A stretch of 40,733 nucleotides of DNA, taken from Sphaerosporella brunnea (Eukaryota > Ascomycota > Pezizomycetes > Pezizales > Pyronemataceae). The position numbers were made by a program, and so were the translations under genes. Positions 30,124 to 40,733 of this stretch are shown here, piece by piece; position 1 is the first letter of the stretch, and each line of letters starts with the position of its first letter. The notes under the pieces are model-generated. The model was not told the origin of the DNA. It was given only the letters and a program-made list of their open reading frames with translations, and made no database searches. Where the stretch lies: NCBI GenBank assembly GCA_008704415.1, contig VXIS01000387.1, positions 1 to 40,733 of the forward strand. Reading direction: 5' to 3'.

Positions 30124-31287
30124 ATGTCTTTGACGAACTGTCGGTACTACCCGGAAAAGTATCCGGAGGTCGAGAGCTATGTCATGGTCAACGTGAAGCA
30201 GGTACAGAGCCATCCCGTTCCACTGCAGAGGAGCAGAGATGCAGGCTGGGACCGGTCTCCTCAACGAGGTTGCGCACGAGGCTAATGTGTGCTTCTGTGA
30301 GCGCAACAGATCGCCGAGATGGGCGCGTATGTTAAGCTTCTAGAATACGACAATATCGACGGCATGATCCTGTTGTCGGAGCTGTCGCGACGTCGTATTC
30401 GTTCCATCCAGAAGCTCATTCGGGTAGGGCGCAACGAGGTTGTCGTCGTGCTCAGAGTAGACAAAGAGAAGGGTATGCGTCACACTACTTCGTCACACAT
30501 TTTTTTCTCCCCCTTCGGGACAACCTAATCTGCTTGTTTTAAGGATACATCGATCTCTCGAAGCGTCGTGTCTCTCCCGAGGATGTCGTCAAGTGCGAAG
30601 AGAGGTTCAACAAGAGCAAGATGGTGCACTCGATCCTGCGACACGTCGCCGAGAAGACCAAAGAGCCCATCGAGGCCCTGTACGAGACGATTGGCTGGCC
30701 CTTGATGAAGAAGTACGGACACGCCGTCGATGCCTTCAAGTATTCTATCACGTAAGTTTTGAGGCTCTGGCTCTCCGAGCTGCAGCAATTTTCTCTGACA
30801 AGTCCCCCGAAGCAACCAAGATGTGTGGGAGGGCATCGAGTTCCCCTCCGAGGCTGTGCGCCAAGAGCTCACCACCTACATCTCCAAGCGCCTTACCCCC
30901 CAGCCCACCAAGGTCCGTGCGGACGTCGAAGTCACCTGCTACGGCTACGAGGGTATCGACGCCGTGAAGGAGGCCCTGCGCAAGGCCGAGGCCAAGAACA
31001 CTCCCGACACGCCCGTCAAGGTCAAGCTCGTCTCGCCGCCGCTGTACGTCCTGACCTCGCAGTGTCTCGACAAAAATACCGGTATCCAGGTGCTCGAGGA
31101 GGCTATCAAGGAGATCGAGACCAGCATCGTCGCCTCCGGAGGAAGCTGCATCGTCAAGATGGCGCCCAAGGCCGTCACGGAGTCCGACGATGCGGAGCTG
31201 CAGGCCCTCATGGACAAGAAGGAGAAGGAGAATATGGAGATTTCGGGCGACGAGGACGAGTCTGTCAGCGAGGACGAGCAGGTCTGA
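30124..31287 (+). CDS. SUI2: Translation initiation factor eIF2 alpha subunit
   Basis: Exons 30124-30201, 30310-30472, 30544-30751 and 30813-31287 encode 307 residues (yeast Sui2 304). The protein is part of the eIF2-GTP-Met-tRNAi ternary complex. The N-terminal S1 domain contains [20 protein letters not shown]. Ser52 of this frame is the conserved regulatory serine (Ser51 in mature numbering) phosphorylated by Gcn2-type kinases. The helical and C-terminal alpha/beta domains follow ([48 protein letters not shown]). It ends in the usual acidic tail ([15 protein letters not shown]). The third intron ends in GAAG; the join TCT-ATC-ACC is needed for SITNQDVWEG. Confidence 0.98.
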
Positions 31288-32213
31288 ACGCGCAGAGCAC
31301 ATCGGTCATTTTTTTTTTTTTTTTTTGTTTGCCACCAAAAAAAAAGCTCGGGGGTTTTCATGCGCCACAAAAGTATCGGAATGCGAAAGGAGAGGAATTC
31401 CATCTTCTTTCCTCTTGGGTTTTTTCCCCCTTTTTTTATGTTGTGAAGCGTTTGGGTTGTTTTTTCTTGATACTGGCGCGTGCAAAGCCGTGGGATCTGA
31501 CCCGATGCAAAAGTTTGGTTCATCGATTTTTCTTGTTCCAAGGGGGGCCTCAATTTTTCACCACAGACTGCTGCTGTGCATGGCGGCGGGCAGCAGGGAG
31601 AGCATGGGAGCATTTGTCCTCAGGCATGAACAGAAAACGTGCATTTGGAGTCTCCAAAAGTCCCGCACACATACGGTTCAATTGTCCCAAGCGGCTATTC
31701 TCATCGTACAATCGTACAATACATCCACCCACCCAAATCCCCAGATTCCCTAGTAGCCAAAAAACTCGCGAAGAAAAAGAAATGGCACCAGAAAAAATAT
31801 GATGTATCCCCCCATATATATAACACGCAACAAAACCCCCCACTTTCTTTTTTATGATGATCATACCAAGCACGAAGAAGTGAAGTCAAAGCCAGCCCGC
31901 GCAATGCTCCGCCGCAGATGAATGTAAAAAAGGAAAAAGAAAAAAAATAAATACAAAATGAGTTAAAGAAATAACTCATAAAAAACCTAGAGCCATGATT
32001 TCGCCGTTCCTGACACCATCCCAAAATGAAAATAAAAAAGCCAAAAGAAAAGGAAAAATAAAAAAGCCAAAAAGTTATGCCCGCCGCCGCCCTTCTCGGG
32101 TTGTATAATGCATGTAATAAATGGGGACCATGCAAAACAAAACAGCAGACAAGCCAATAGTCCTGAAAAGCAAACATTAAGCAAGTCTTCGAACATTATT
32201 GCCGTTCTAAAAG
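31288..32213. other. Convergent 3' spacer between SUI2 and RGP1
   Basis: 926 bp of low-complexity sequence, T-rich at about 31309-31325 and A-rich on the RGP1 side (31925-32070). The length suggests long 3' untranslated regions. Overlapping minus-strand open frames here are Phe-rich translations of A-runs and are not credible genes. Confidence 0.55.
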
Positions 32214-34921
32214 TCAAACCGGAAACCCAACTGTGGCCGCTGCACCGGTCTGTACCCCGCTGGTAGCAGCGGTACCCACGTCTGCTGCTCCATTGGGATA
32301 CATCTTGACCGGAATGCTGGCATCGAAGCTCTCAACGAGGACACCCTGGCGAGGCTCATAGAGCTCGCCGCGGTCATCCGCATACGTCTGTTCCAGGAGG
32401 TCTTCAAACAGTGGTGGGGTTTGGGTTCCTGGCCCATTGGGCGACCGTGCAGCGGTGATGAATTCAAAGCGTAGGAACCAAGAGTTTGAGACGCCCGAGG
32501 TGGAAAACTCTGGGGTCGCCGAGGCGGGGATGGTAGGAGTGAAAAGGATGCGGTTAGCAAAGAGCGTGGATTCTGAGTGGTGTGCGTAGACTTTTCGGGT
32601 GGCACGGTGAATGGAAGCTGGTGATCGCAATGCAAGAGAGGGGGAGACTGTTTCGGAGGATTCCAGGCTGGCATGAATCTAAAATGCACTGTCGTCAATA
32701 CTGTTATGTCAAGAACATGACGAGACGGAGGACTTGCATGATAGCATGGAATCTGGGCATTGCTGAAATCGACGATTGCCGTCATATTCTCGCCGAGCTT
32801 GTAGGCAGGCCTGGCCAGAGTTATGGCAGCCACCCGGAGCCCGTTCCGTGCAATTTCAAAGATGCTAGACTTTCCAGTACCAGCACCTCCAATGAGCGCC
32901 ATCTCTACTGCGTCTTTGGAGGTCGCCGGCAGGTCGTCGTAAAATGAAAGCCGTTTGGAGTTTGGTCCGAATGAAGGGGACAGAAGACCCATAGTTCCAG
33001 CCGAATTCAGACCGGATTCATTAGGTGTGAGTAGATCGTCTACATAGGCTAGGAAATCTTCAAGCGAAGACTCCTGCTTCCAATTACCCTTTGCGGGAGG
33101 CGGTGATGGTGTCGGCAGCCGTGGTTCTTCGAGGCATTCGGTTGTTGCCTCATCCCTCAGTAGAACGACTGGGGACATGAGATCATGTGTGTTCAAGCTT
33201 CCGTTGCCTATCAACCGTCAATCGATGTTCCAATATGCATGCAAGGGGCCACCTACCGTTGACATGGGGATAGACACGGAACGGAATTTCGACCACTGAG
33301 GGCTGCACAACGCCTTTACCGGGTCTTTGCGTGCCTACTACCAGGTTGTATGTGATCTTAATTGCCTTGCCCCTGTGTGATGGAGGAATATTTTTAGGCA
33401 AAGCGAATTTAAACAGATATGTTCTACTCTCGCCTGGACATAGTCTTAGGTCCACAAATAGAATCGATTGAGGGGTGGAGAGAATCGGTATGGATTTTGC
33501 GCCTGTGGATTTTAAGTGAGTAACAACCAAAAGACTGGTCAAAGGGCTGACTTACTGGCCGCATTCTTCATCTCTGCGATACTACTCATCCCGCCGCCTC
33601 CAAGTAGGCCGCCAAGGCCCCACCCAAGCCCACTCAGAAACCCGCCGTCAGACTTGCTGGTCTCCAGGCCTACTACACCTCCACCACTGTGCGTACCCAC
33701 AACACCCTTCCGCTTGACATCCTCAAAGACACTGGTTTGTATAAGGGACCCGTCCAACACAAATGAACCAACAACATGGGCGTATCCCATCATTAAAGAC
33801 TCTGCCGCCTTTGGCCCAATTGACAGCAAGCTGTGACGCCTGCCATGTGAGGGCCGCATCAACCGCGACACCCCTCTCGGATCATACTCGGAGAGCAAGG
33901 TCTCTGTTGTGCTGTTGGCCATGTTATAGAACTCCACGCTTGACCGCGGTGTCTCGCCGCAGACACTTTGCGCCGGTATGACACGGGCGAGTGACATTTC
34001 CTCATTATCCGTTTCATTAATGGGGCTTCTGAGATCTATATGAGTAGCCCCATTGGTCTGTGGCCCCACATCGTTCGTATCAATTCTTAGGCCGCGCATC
34101 GCTGTAGCAGATGTGGGGGGGAACTCGAAGGGCTTTGTGGTAGCGGACTGCGACCTCCCGTGACGAGAGTTTGGGGAAAGCGGTGTTGACGGAGCGCTTG
34201 GTTTTCTCGGCGGAAACGTGAACTTGCTCAAGGTCTCTGCTTCGGATATCGGGGCCGGCAGCGGCGCCTGGGAATTCTTCCTGCCGGGCACAGCTACAAG
34301 ATGCAAACATATCTCAGTTCAAATCCGGGACACAAACAGGGTTGCAAGGACCGTACCGGAAGCCGGTGTAGAGCCGTTCGGGACCGCATGTTTCCCCGGG
34401 GTGATCTGGAGGGATGCCACTCGCCCATGTCCCCTGGAACGAGGCATCGGCGGCGGAGACCTCAGCCCTGCTTCCCGACTCGCTCTGCCATTCTCAATCC
34501 CTGCATCGGAGCTTATGGACACAATTGAAACTGTGCGCTGGTGTTTGTGGCCCGATCGACTATCCGAGGTAGCCACAGGAGAGGAGGGCACCACCGGCGA
34601 CCTTGCGCTCGGCGGGGCGTGCGGAAGGGAGAGCTTAAAACCGGTCGAGGGAGGCCGTGACGAAGTAGCGCGAGGGCTGATTCTTCCCGAAGATCGTCCC
34701 GCTGGTATCTGTAAAGGTGATGCTAGAGGCGGTATCCGGGCGCCCAAGCTATTCCCAAGACTGAAACCGTTGCCCGTGGGCGAGCTTAATAGCGACGACG
34801 TCGGACCTTTCGGGCCAGATTTCTGGGAGACGTTCTTGAAAGTGATCTTGCATTGCAGCGTCTCTCCGGCGAAAACGGCGGGGGATTCGGGGAAGGTTAC
34901 AAAAACTCGTATGTCGCTCAT
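32214..34921 (-). CDS. RGP1: Rgp1, subunit of the Ric1-Rgp1 exchange factor for Ypt6
   Basis: Exons in coding order are 34921-34357, 34293-33556, 33502-33257, 33207-32738 and 32678-32214, giving 827 residues. Rgp1 with Ric1 activates the Rab6-type GTPase Ypt6 at the Golgi for endosome-to-Golgi traffic. The start MSDIRVFVTFPESPAVFAGE leads an arrestin-like beta domain (CKITFKNV). A long Ser/Pro-rich linker follows. The conserved core has GESRTYLFKFALPKNIPPSH, GKAIKITYNLVVGTQRPGK and FEIARNGLRVAAITLARPAY. The C-terminus has ATRKVYAHHSESTLFA and LRFEFIT. The last intron (32679-32737) has a GC donor (CAT|GCAAGT), required to give IPCYHIHASLESSE. Residues 623-630 (GGAGTGKS) fit a Walker A pattern, not expected for this family and possibly chance. 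Confidence 0.92.
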
Positions 34922-35739
34922 GGTTGGGGGGGGTGGGGCAAATATGGGCAAGGCAAATTGGCGGTTTGGCTTTTATTTTGCTTTACTGTCCGTTTCCTTC
35001 GCAAAAGTCCTCGGTCGGATTTTTTTTTGGGGGTGGATTTGTCTATTTCTCCGCGACGTTGTAGTGAAACGGTTAGGAGTTACTGGGCCATTCGACAGCC
35101 CGATGCATGCTTGTTGGATCCAGGGGGAGGAGTCAACAGAGCAGAGATGCGCGCACAAGCGTTGGGAATCGATGCTGCCGGGCCGGAGACGAATGAGTGG
35201 TACAGAGTGACGGACAGCCAGAAGAGCATGCGGCTGGACTGGAATATGATGAGCTGGGTTAAGTTGAGTAAGTTATGCAAGGTAGGCAGGGTATGTAGGA
35301 TGCGAGGTTGCGAGTATTGGCAGATGGCTCTCGAGCGCTTCGATGGTGGAGTTTGGTACAGTATGTACCTGGTCGGAGCAGCTGCTGCGATGCTGCAGGA
35401 AGATAAAGGTAAGGTCGGAGCAGCATTGGGGGTGGTGGGTCGTCGCCTACGCGATTGGGTTTGGTCGGCCAAGCCAGCGTCATGCTCTCTCAGTCGGGTT
35501 TCGATTTGGCCTCATCAGCGCTGGATTCGATATCTACCGCCGACTGAAAATTTCGGGCTGGCTGGTTTGGTTTGGATTTCTATTTGCGACGGGTTTCTGT
35601 GAACTTACGGGTTCCGTCCCGTGAAAGTGCACGAAAGTGTGACTTAGTAATTAGCCGCGTGCGCATGCTGACATACATAGAGATAATTATATCAGCTCCC
35701 GCATCGCGAGATAGATACATTTCAATACCTATGTTCTAG
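34922..35739. other. Upstream region of RGP1 and downstream region of the GMC gene
   Basis: 818 bp without a supported gene. A plus-strand open frame across 34853-35602 runs antisense to the RGP1 start and has no family features. Confidence 0.5.
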
Positions 35740-37845
35740 TTAAACCAGGCCCTTGATGATATCTGCCGCCCGCTCTGCTACAGCGTATACGGAGCTCATC
35801 AGATGCGTGGCGGGAATAAGCGGGAATACACTGGCATCTACAATCCGCAGCCCCTTCACTCCATGGACCCTCAATTTCTCGTCCACACAGCCACCAATCT
35901 CCAGGGGCATCATGGGGCAAGTGCAACTCGGATGGGAAAAAGTTGGTGTGCCTGTTGCTCTCACATAGGCTTCCAACTCCTCCGCCGTCATTCCCGCCGT
36001 AGTCGTTTCGATCGGGGAAAATAGCGCCATACCTGGGCTTGCCATGAAAGCACGCCCGTATTCGAGAGCTGCCACCATGATGTGAACATCCAGTGGGTTC
36101 GATAGAGCGCGATACTCGACTATTGGGTCATCGAACGGGTTTGTGGAGGCTATTTCTATGTAGCCACGGGACAAAGGCTTCTGGAGAGCTACAAGGGGCG
36201 CCACGTTAAAAGAGACGATGAATTCGTCGACGCCGGCATGCATAGTCCCAAAAGTCTCCAGCAATATTGTCTTCTGCTTCTCGAACCCCTTGATCACCTC
36301 CGGCGGCACACCCTGGTCCAGGTAATTTCCTTCTTTCTCCGCTGCATCTAGAAGGTTGCGGTAGGAATCTGGCGCGATCAATGGCAGCGGAAGGAAAGAT
36401 GCTGTATTGCCAGAGGACACGGTATACGGCCCAGTGCGGTTGGCGCGATATAGGGCAATCATTTCTGCGTTGAAAGTTGCGTTGCTGATGAGCTTGGAAC
36501 GGGTTGGGAAGGGCTCTATGGTGACGTTGTAGTTCAGAAACACGGTGGGGTGGTCTTGGAAGTTACTGCCCACCCCAGGAAGCTCGTTAAGAATCGGGAT
36601 GCCGTGTTGTTTCAGCAGTGCGGCTGGTCCGATACCAGAGAGCTGGAGCAGCTTGGGGGTATGCACAGCTCCAGCAGCTAAGATCACTTCCGCGTTGGCA
36701 TTTACCTGGTGCGGTTTACCTGAAGGGCCAGCTTGGAACTGTGGCTGCTATTAGCAATCGTAGCTATAATTTTGTCTCACTAGAGCGAGGGAAAGTACAA
36801 TGACGCCCGTGGCCCGTTTATTGCTGTCAAAGAGAATCTTAGTCACCTGCCGCCCAGCGATGAGATGGTAATTGCTCCGCTTTTTTGAAACATCATGGTA
36901 CGCAGTTTTGGCAAATGAGCGGGTTTCGTCTCGTGGGTCTAATGAATTGGGGACCCAGAACCCGCCGATGGCGTTACCGTTGTTTCCATCTCGAGGGATC
37001 GGGATGCCGAAGTCTTGCCAGGCTTTCATGATCGATTCTGGCCGTATTAGCGCTTACTAACACATATGAGGGTCTCTGGACGTACTCAGCTGCGGGTACA
37101 AGAAGTTCGGATATGACACATGCACCGGCCCGCTGAACCCATGCGTGGTCGGATCGTACTCAATGCCTGATTCTGGTGGTGGCGGGGTATATGTCTCGCT
37201 CTCCATCCCCGTCAGCACCAACTTGAAGTGCAATGGCCCACCCCCGCTGGAAGATACCTTCTTGAAGTATGGCTCAAGCCCCTCCCAATTCCATCCCTCA
37301 TTCCCCAGCAGCTCCCAGCTGTCATAATCCCACATCGATCCACGGTCGAAAAACATGCCATTGATTACCGTCCCCCCGCCTACCACCTTTGCAGATGAGA
37401 CCGGAAAAGTTCTGTTGTTTAATCCCGGGATAGGCTGTGTCGTGATGTTCCAATCATAGGTTTTCCCCGTGGCCCCAATAAGCGCCGGGACCAGGACCTG
37501 CTCTTCTTTATCATCCGGAATCCTGGGTCGTCAGCAGTGCCTCTCACTCCCGCAGCGTAGGCAGCACGAACAAAACGCCAGCTTCAATTACAAGAACCGT
37601 CTCTGCAAACACGGTCAAAGAGCCATTCCGGGACCCAAAGGGGTAGGAGTACTCTTAGGATCTTCCGTCAATCGGTTTGACACCACAAGCCCAGAGAGAC
37701 CGCCGCCCACGATCACGTAGTCATATGCCTGGAGCAAATCCTCGTCCCTCTCTACCACTCCTGCAACTGGTGCCGCGCTGCCAAACCTCAACTGCAAAGT
37801 GGCCAAAGTGGCAATAGTGAAAAGCAGAAGGCCGTTGGAAAGCAT
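35740..37845 (-). CDS. Secreted GMC-family FAD-dependent oxidoreductase
   Basis: Exons in coding order are 37845-37653, 37602-37572, 37522-37086, 37037-36799 and 36738-35740, giving 632 residues. GMC flavoenzymes oxidise alcohols or sugars. A signal peptide (MLSNGLLLFTIATLATLQL) precedes the FAD-binding motif YVIVGGGLSGLVVSNRL (GGGLSG at about 47-52). VLVIEAGVL is the ribose-binding edge. GMC signature 1 is VVGGGTVINGMFFDRGS and signature 2 is GAVHTPKLLQLSGIGP. Catalytic candidates are His569 (TFSHPSCTC) and His612 (IPATHLMSSVYAVAERAA). The usual HP-GTC motif reads HPSCTC, a variant. Exon 2 is only 31 nt. I start at the Met before the signal peptide; an in-frame Met 12 codons upstream exists. 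The substrate is unknown. Aryl-alcohol, glucose or secondary-metabolism roles are all possible, and no biosynthetic neighbours are seen. Confidence 0.93.
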
Positions 37846-38950
37846 TGTTGTTGGGTTACTTGAAAGAACAGTTTCGTCCACGAGGGAGTATAAGCTCTTA
37901 TAACAACAGCCGTCATGCTGTGTTGGTCACTGTGCAGGTGGTTCCGCGGAGAACACATGAAATTGCTGACCAGTGAGACATTGCCGCCACCAGGAATCTT
38001 TACTCTCAACAACCCCGGATCCTCCATCGGCCTGACGCTTCCACAGCCTTATTTTTTTTGTATAAATATTTTTTTACGAGCAGCTTTTCCCCGTGTCGGA
38101 GCTTCTGCAGAGCGTGGGAGAGACCGACAACCCTGGTACTGCCGCCGTGTTGTCCCAATTGTGTGCTGCTGGGCTCTGAGAAATTCAATGACGATGTAGA
38201 ACATCGCCAGCTTCGATTCATGCTACAACTTCTCCCTCCGAACCAAAGATGGAATGCTCCAAATGGGGGCCCCTGATAGAGGGTGAGGGATATTGAAGAG
38301 CAGTCTGGATGCGAGACTGGTTTGGGGTGCAGCATTTACTGTTCGACGAGAGGGCTGCACCCGTTTGTCAGCAGTGGGATTCGTCCGATCATGATTTCTT
38401 ACGGCTTATTCCCATGAAAGAGAATCGTCTATGGACAGGCACGATGGGCATGGAAGCAATAAACTCAAAAGCCTGACTCGAACTAGAAGCCACGTCCGTC
38501 CATACCAATTCAGATAAACGTCACGTTTTAACCTCATTACGTCTTGCATTTTTCCTTGACATTGGGTTAGTTCTTTCCCGTGACGCTGCTGGAGTATCGA
38601 AACGGACTGACTGCGGGGCACTGACACTGTACCTAGTAGAATGGACTGGCGGTCAAAGTCCGTGCTTTTTTAATTTCAAATCGATTTTTCGACTTGAGGT
38701 CGGATATCGTCTTCACAGATGAAGATCCCATGACCGAAAACCGCTGAAGTTCAAGCGCGAGGTGTCTAGGCGGCTCATGAGAAGCGAGGTCGGAAGCTCT
38801 CAAGATTTAGCTCTGGGTTAACATCGTCCCTTAAAAGATGAGCCGCAGTTCTAAGATTTGAAAGAAGGTTTCTTCTCACAGCTAGCGCACGCGGCGAAGG
38901 TTCGCCTTGCTCTAGACGAAGCCTTCATCTGCTGTCACGCCACATGACCA
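37846..38950. other. Upstream region of the GMC gene, no other gene supported
   Basis: No open frame here has recognisable motifs. The minus-strand frame at 38006-38335 has no family features. Confidence 0.5.
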
Positions 38951-38979
38951 GCCCATCGCGTCAAACGCTATAAAAATGG

Positions 38980-39097
38980 TTATTTCAGTTATTATTGTTA
39001 TTGTTATTATCATTGTTATCATTATTATTTTTGATTGATCGCGATGGATGTTTGTTTGACAGGCGCTGAACTTTTTTGTTGTTGTTGTTGTTGTTTG
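38980..39097. repeat. TTA/TTG-type microsatellite region
   Basis: Imperfect TTA, TTG and ATC trinucleotides fill about 38980-39035. A cleaner (GTT)n run lies at about 39078-39096. Confidence 0.8.
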
Positions 39098-39179
39098 GCG
39101 CCTGCTGTTTCCGGGTAATGGAAGCGGCTAGAAATCAGATAGTTGCAATTCGGCAATCACACAGATCGATGTGTTTCGC

Positions 39180-39860
39180 ATCTCGCAAATGAGGCTCGAG
39201 GGGGTGGGGGTGTGACACGCTGCCTTCCCTCCCGGTCCCGGAAGAAAGCGGCGCGCCAAGGAACAGCGTTCAGGGTTAGGGGAGCTGCGCAGATCAACCA
39301 ACACGGGGCTTGTCCGATCCGAGGTGGGCTTTTTTTTTCTCCTGCCTGCACGGCGCAGACGAGGCCGAGACCAGACCGCGACCGATCGGCCACGGTGTCG
39401 CAGCCTTTCCCAGCCTTTCAGCGCGGAAGCACGGGGTTGGGGGTGTGTGTGCTCGGACAGCCAGATGCAGGCTTATGTGCTTTTCATGCAGAAGTGGCAG
39501 TTGAAGGAAGGGCAACGCTCAATAGGGTGCGGAGGGGGGGGGGGGGGTTGCAGATGTATAAAAAGCAAGTTACCGACGGAAGGTACGGCGCAGAACGTGC
39601 GTTTCGTTCATAAGGATCTGGATTTTTATTTTCGGGGGGGGGGGGGGGTCTGAGTACATGTGTGGACAGGCGAGGTGCGTCACGCCTGCTTGCCTGCCTG
39701 CCTGCATACCGGGGCTGGCAGAATTGCAATCAATTGGTGAGGTTGGGGCGGCAGGTTCGGAGGTATCGTTTTGCACTAGAAGTTGCTTGTTGCGTACATT
39801 ACTGCGGCGAGTCAGTTATTGGTTGGGGGGGGGCTATGTAGGGGGGGGGGGGGGATGTTT
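39180..39860 (+). repeat. Cluster of long G homopolymers
   Basis: G-runs of 14 (39534-39547), 15 (39634-39648), 9 (39825-39833) and 14 (39841-39854), with shorter ones near 39200 and 39437, all lie on the plus strand. Interspersed GCCTGCCT words occur at about 39687-39706. No gene is supported. Confidence 0.8.
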
Positions 39861-40733
39861 GGACGGCGTTGAGTGGCTGTTTTTGGATGGGTGGGTGTGT
39901 TGCGTGGGATGAGGCAACAGTGTGCTTGATGGGGTCATGCAAGTGAGGAGGCGCTGGGCGCACCCGTAGAATTGTTTTTTTTCTGGGTGACGCGGGGATG
40001 GGAAGTTGATTGAGGGTGTGGGAGCAGGGATGTGCTGCAGAGCCATTCTTCGGCAACGCTAAAGTCAAAAAAGCATGAGCTAAGCGTTCGACCGCTTCCC
40101 TGCCTGCAACTGCGGCTTGTCGTCGATTCCGACTGAGAAGAAGCAGACGAAGACGAAGCAGAAGAAGCACACGAAGAAGCAGAAGGAGAAACAGACAAAA
40201 AAAAAGGGGTGCTGTGCGCTTTTCCGCCTGCTGGCCTGCTTTCGACCAGAAAGCAAGCAACACGCTGCTTTCTCTTCTCTGTCCCCTTTCGTGCACTGAG
40301 CCATGCGCATCCCATGGTGGCCATTCCAACATGAATCGGAGCAGCAGCCACGAATGGAGATGCGCGGTCAGGAGAGGGGGCCAGCCGCAGTCAGATAACT
40401 CAGCGCGAGCGAGGGGGAGGCCTAGGGAGATGCAGATCATTAAATGTCACGGAGCATGTCCCCAACGAGCGATGAGAAACGCCACGAAAGAGAGCTATCA
40501 GATCTTGATCGTGATCGATGTACTGCTGACTGACTGATATGAACTCCGAAACGTGCGGGAGTTGTTCGTCGAACCCTCTGCCGCCTGACTGTCACTTCTC
40601 CGTCCGCTGTAGCCATCATATGCCATGCGCCTCCACCCCACCCCACCACCCCCCCCCCAAAATCGTCATTCCCGTCCACCACTAGAGTGGCCCAGCCAGG
40701 CACTCTATCCGCACATCCCTTCCCATGCTACGC
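39861..40733. other. Intergenic to the window edge, low-complexity
   Basis: 40130-40205 is purine-rich with AGAAGC/GAAGAC-type imperfect repeats. C-runs lie near 40640-40660. Minus-strand open frames here (39799-40440, 40440-40703) are low-complexity and carry no recognisable domain. Confidence 0.45.

Noticed and set aside
30759..31802. Plus-strand open frame of 347 codons over SUI2 exon 4
   Set aside because: Out of frame with the conserved eIF2-alpha sequence, and continues into low-complexity 3' DNA.
34312..34330. GTTCAAATCC resembling a tRNA T-loop/B box
   Set aside because: It lies in a 63-nt RGP1 intron. No acceptor, D or anticodon arms can be folded around it.
34853..35602. Plus-strand open frame of 249 codons
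   Set aside because: Antisense to the RGP1 start and promoter, with no domain or splice structure.
38006..38335. Minus-strand open frame of 109 codons upstream of the GMC gene
   Set aside because: No motifs, and low-complexity ends. More likely promoter DNA.
39799..40440. Minus-strand open frame of 213 codons
   Set aside because: Composition is driven by AGAAGC-type repeats and G/C runs. No recognisable domain.
1..40733. A secondary-metabolite or defence gene cluster
   Set aside because: The genes are unrelated housekeeping functions. Only one GMC oxidoreductase is present, without synthases, transporters or regulators.

Overview
The window is nuclear DNA of a filamentous ascomycete (Pezizomycotina). 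It holds 16 apparently intact protein-coding genes, interrupted by 50 short introns that I could place (mostly 47-75 nt, GT-AG with CTRAC-type branch points). The products are fungal-type proteins such as Rrn6, Pga1, Rgp1, Exo84 and Gua1. I cannot name the genus. There are no rRNA or tRNA genes, CRISPR arrays or bacterial-style operons.

Layout. Positions 1-5000 are a gene-poor, transposon-marked stretch: a possible retroelement gag start with a stop codon at the left edge, a decayed piggyBac transposase, and two MITE-like inverted-repeat elements. From 5157 to 37845 there is a dense run of housekeeping genes: a cyclophilin with a mitochondrial leader and an internal start, exosome subunit RRP41, GMP synthase GUA1 (-), Pol I core factor RRN6, exocyst EXO84 (-), YIP1, PGA1 (-), mitochondrial Phe-tRNA synthetase MSF1, mitochondrial GrpE MGE1 (-), a BLOC-1 subunit 2-like gene, RFC1 (-), an unrecognised coiled-coil gene, mitochondrial ribosomal protein bL28m, eIF2-alpha SUI2, RGP1 (-) and a secreted GMC oxidoreductase (-). 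The last 2.9 kb hold no gene I can support. They contain microsatellites and long G homopolymers.

The genes do not form a pathway. Loose themes are mitochondrial function (cyclophilin leader, MSF1, MGE1, bL28m), membrane traffic (EXO84, YIP1, RGP1, BLOC-1) and RNA or ribosome production (RRP41, RRN6, SUI2). Several pairs are divergent with short shared promoters: PGA1/MSF1 110 bp, MGE1/BLOC1S2-like 237 bp, RFC1/coiled-coil 286 bp, GUA1/RRN6 300 bp and EXO84/YIP1 330 bp.

I found no large new system. The most interesting signals are: a MITE pair with shared termini whose arms carry tandem GATA motifs, one copy lying about 60 bp upstream of the RRP41 start codon; 14-, 27- and 31-nt micro-exons in GUA1 and the GMC gene; a GC-AG intron in RGP1; an RRP41 start codon that forms its whole first coding exon; three stop-free introns whose length is a multiple of three; and a coiled-coil gene of unknown function. 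All gene models were spliced by eye using reading-frame continuity and family conservation.
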